Part shown: positions 63,114-64,000 of the stretch, one piece after another
How positions within the stretch are numbered: position 1 is the stretch's first letter
How the letters are laid out: each line of letters begins with the position of its first letter
NCBI GenBank assembly: GCA_023664735.1
Contig: JAMPFB010000007.1
Span: 1-64,000, forward strand
DNA from: Robinsoniella sp.
GTDB lineage: Bacteria > Bacillota > Clostridia > Lachnospirales > Lachnospiraceae
DNA: 64,000 nt
Reading direction: 5' to 3'
Program-made: the position numbers and the translations under genes
Notes under the pieces: generated by a model
What the model saw: the letters and a program-made list of their open reading frames with translations, nothing else
The model's database searches: none
What the model was told of the DNA's origin: nothing

Positions 63114-63147
63114 CAACGGCAGTTCTGTTGGGTAACTCTCGCCGTTG
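63114..63147. other. Hairpin before the recombinase gene (copy 2)
   Basis: Identical to 59496-59529. Confidence 0.5.
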
Positions 63148-63162
63148 ATAAGAGTATTAGCA

Positions 63163-63444
63163 CTATTTTTCTCCGTAGAATCCTGTATCTGCTATTTCCA
63201 ACCACTTTAAATACATCTCTTTATAATGCGCTTTTATAAATGCCCTTATTTTTCTGAGCTCACGTTCTGTAAGCTTGCCCTGTTTTTCTACGGTAGTATC
63301 TCCATTACTTTTGACAAAAAATTTCGCTGAACCGGCTTCTGTTAATTTCCTATCACTAGCGTGTACATGCATTGCTTCTATTACACAACTTGCTGTATAA
63401 TATAAATAGTAACCGCACACCTTAAATTCATAATATTTCGGCAT
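63163..63444 (-). CDS. DUF4160-like protein (copy 2)
   Basis: The 93-residue protein is identical to 59545-59826. Confidence 0.7.
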   Translation of the reverse strand: MPKYYEFKVCGYYLYYTASCVIEAMHVHASDRKLTEAGSAKFFVKSNGDTTVEKQGKLTERELRKIRAFIKAHYKEMYLKWLEIADTGFYGEK

Positions 63445-63445
63445 T

Positions 63446-63667
63446 CTATTCCTCCATAAATTGCTTATTTAGATTGTAATAATCCATAACAATCTCATTC
63501 TCAACATCGTCCATATTGGTTTCTACAATTTTGTCATTTAAAATAACAGCTGCATGGTTTGTACAATTGAGATTTAATACACGCACACATTTATTATCTT
63601 TTGTAAAAGCATATCCATTAATAATCATGTCCGCCTTATCAGCAATATCTTTAATATCAAGCTGCAT
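63446..63667 (-). CDS. Small unknown protein, 73 aa (copy 2)
   Basis: Identical to 59828-60049. Confidence 0.65.
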   Translation of the reverse strand: MQLDIKDIADKADMIINGYAFTKDNKCVRVLNLNCTNHAAVILNDKIVETNMDDVENEIVMDYYNLNKQFMEE

Positions 63668-63929
63668 ATTCAATCCTCACTTCCTTTATAGGTTCTAAAA
63701 AAGCATCTATATCATAGTATAAGTTTTGAAGTATCGGAATCAAATCAATATATTCCTCTACTTCATCCAAATTTCTGTACTTTGCCATCACTACCAAATA
63801 TCCATGATCCCACTCCATAACTTTGGTATATCTTTCTAACTTGGAAGATGTAGCAAAACGGATTATTTGATTATTAAATTGAAATATCGTATATTCTCCA
63901 CTATTTCTAAGAATTGCATAATTGTTCAT
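63657..63929 (-). CDS. Small unknown protein, 90 aa (copy 2)
   Basis: Identical to 60039-60311. It lies 54 bp inside the right boundary core, so its promoter is either within that stretch or in flanking DNA beyond the window. Confidence 0.65.
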   Translation of the reverse strand: MNNYAILRNSGEYTIFQFNNQIIRFATSSKLERYTKVMEWDHGYLVVMAKYRNLDEVEEYIDLIPILQNLYYDIDAFLEPIKEVRIEYAA

Positions 63930-63982
63930 AATCTTTTCACGTCCTTTCACATTTATAAACTAATATTTCCCATTCAAATCAT

Positions 63983-63995
63983 AAACAATAATTTA
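63983..63995. other. Right boundary 13-bp core (attR-like)
   Basis: AAACAATAATTTA with left flank AAATCAT and right flank CAGCA, which is foreign to the unit. Confidence 0.7.
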
Positions 63996-64000
63996 CAGCA

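Larger units (their letters stand above)
60365..63982. repeat. 3618-bp direct repeat, unit 2
   Basis: Head-to-tail copy of unit 1 with all genes at +3618. After it a third 13-bp core follows at 63983-63995, then unrelated sequence (CAGCA). Confidence 0.97.

Noticed and set aside
1..64000. CRISPR array or cas genes
   Set aside because: No set of short evenly spaced repeats and no Cas-like protein seen; the repeats present are long palindromes.

Overview
The window reads as chromosomal DNA of a low-to-moderate GC, Gram-positive gut-type Clostridium relative, most likely Lachnospiraceae. This rests on Firmicutes-type genes (RadA, ClpC, PrsA-like lipoprotein, cytoplasmic GH13 amylase, CIRCE/HrcA control), strong AGGAGG ribosome binding sites and frequent TTG/GTG starts. 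The genus cannot be fixed from this sequence. No rRNA and no CRISPR array were seen; there is one tRNA (Trp, CCA).

Core part, 1-43.3 kb. A MoxR - DUF58 - transglutaminase operon (131-4628) runs into a convergent TetR gene with a shared terminator. Then come a protein of unknown function, a large protein with a CRP-like N-terminus, a VanZ protein, a membrane diguanylate cyclase and another unknown. htpG carries a perfect CIRCE element. A coupled four-gene operon encodes alpha-amylase, SbcD, SbcC and a PpiC-type foldase lipoprotein. An RND efflux pair, a short-chain dehydrogenase, tRNA-Trp, a MazEF pair, an SGNH-like protein and radA follow. clpC is headed by a small GntR regulator whose likely operator covers its own -10 box. 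A membrane-anchored cadherin-like sandwich protein and a purM-purN-purD cluster complete this part.

Two families of long hairpin repeats are scattered through the core. Family A (about 190-240 bp; copies near 1, 21107, 37102 and 42934) has a constant centre and variable but self-complementary outer arms. Family B (28264, 29286, 34101) has a conserved tail lying just behind stop codons.

Defence island, 43.3-64 kb, all genes on the minus strand and AT-richer. It holds a DUF262/DUF1524 (GmrSD-like) protein, type I restriction subunit HsdR, an FRG-domain protein, a probable ABC-three-component system (nuclease-like effector, middle component, SMC-like ATPase), remnants of zeta-toxin and Fic genes, and a DUF3990 pair. 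It ends in two head-to-tail copies of a 3618-bp unit.

Each 3618-bp unit carries an HsdS specificity subunit, a tyrosine recombinase, three small genes and a compact locus resembling a type I toxin-antitoxin (32-residue membrane peptide plus a convergent short RNA). The units are bounded by a 13-bp direct repeat. Its flanks have the arrangement expected for attL / internal junction / attR after integration of a circular element as a tandem dimer. A diverged copy of the same site lies at 55326-55362. This recombinase-HsdS-toxin cassette is the best candidate here for an undescribed system. HsdM is not in the window and probably lies beyond 64000.
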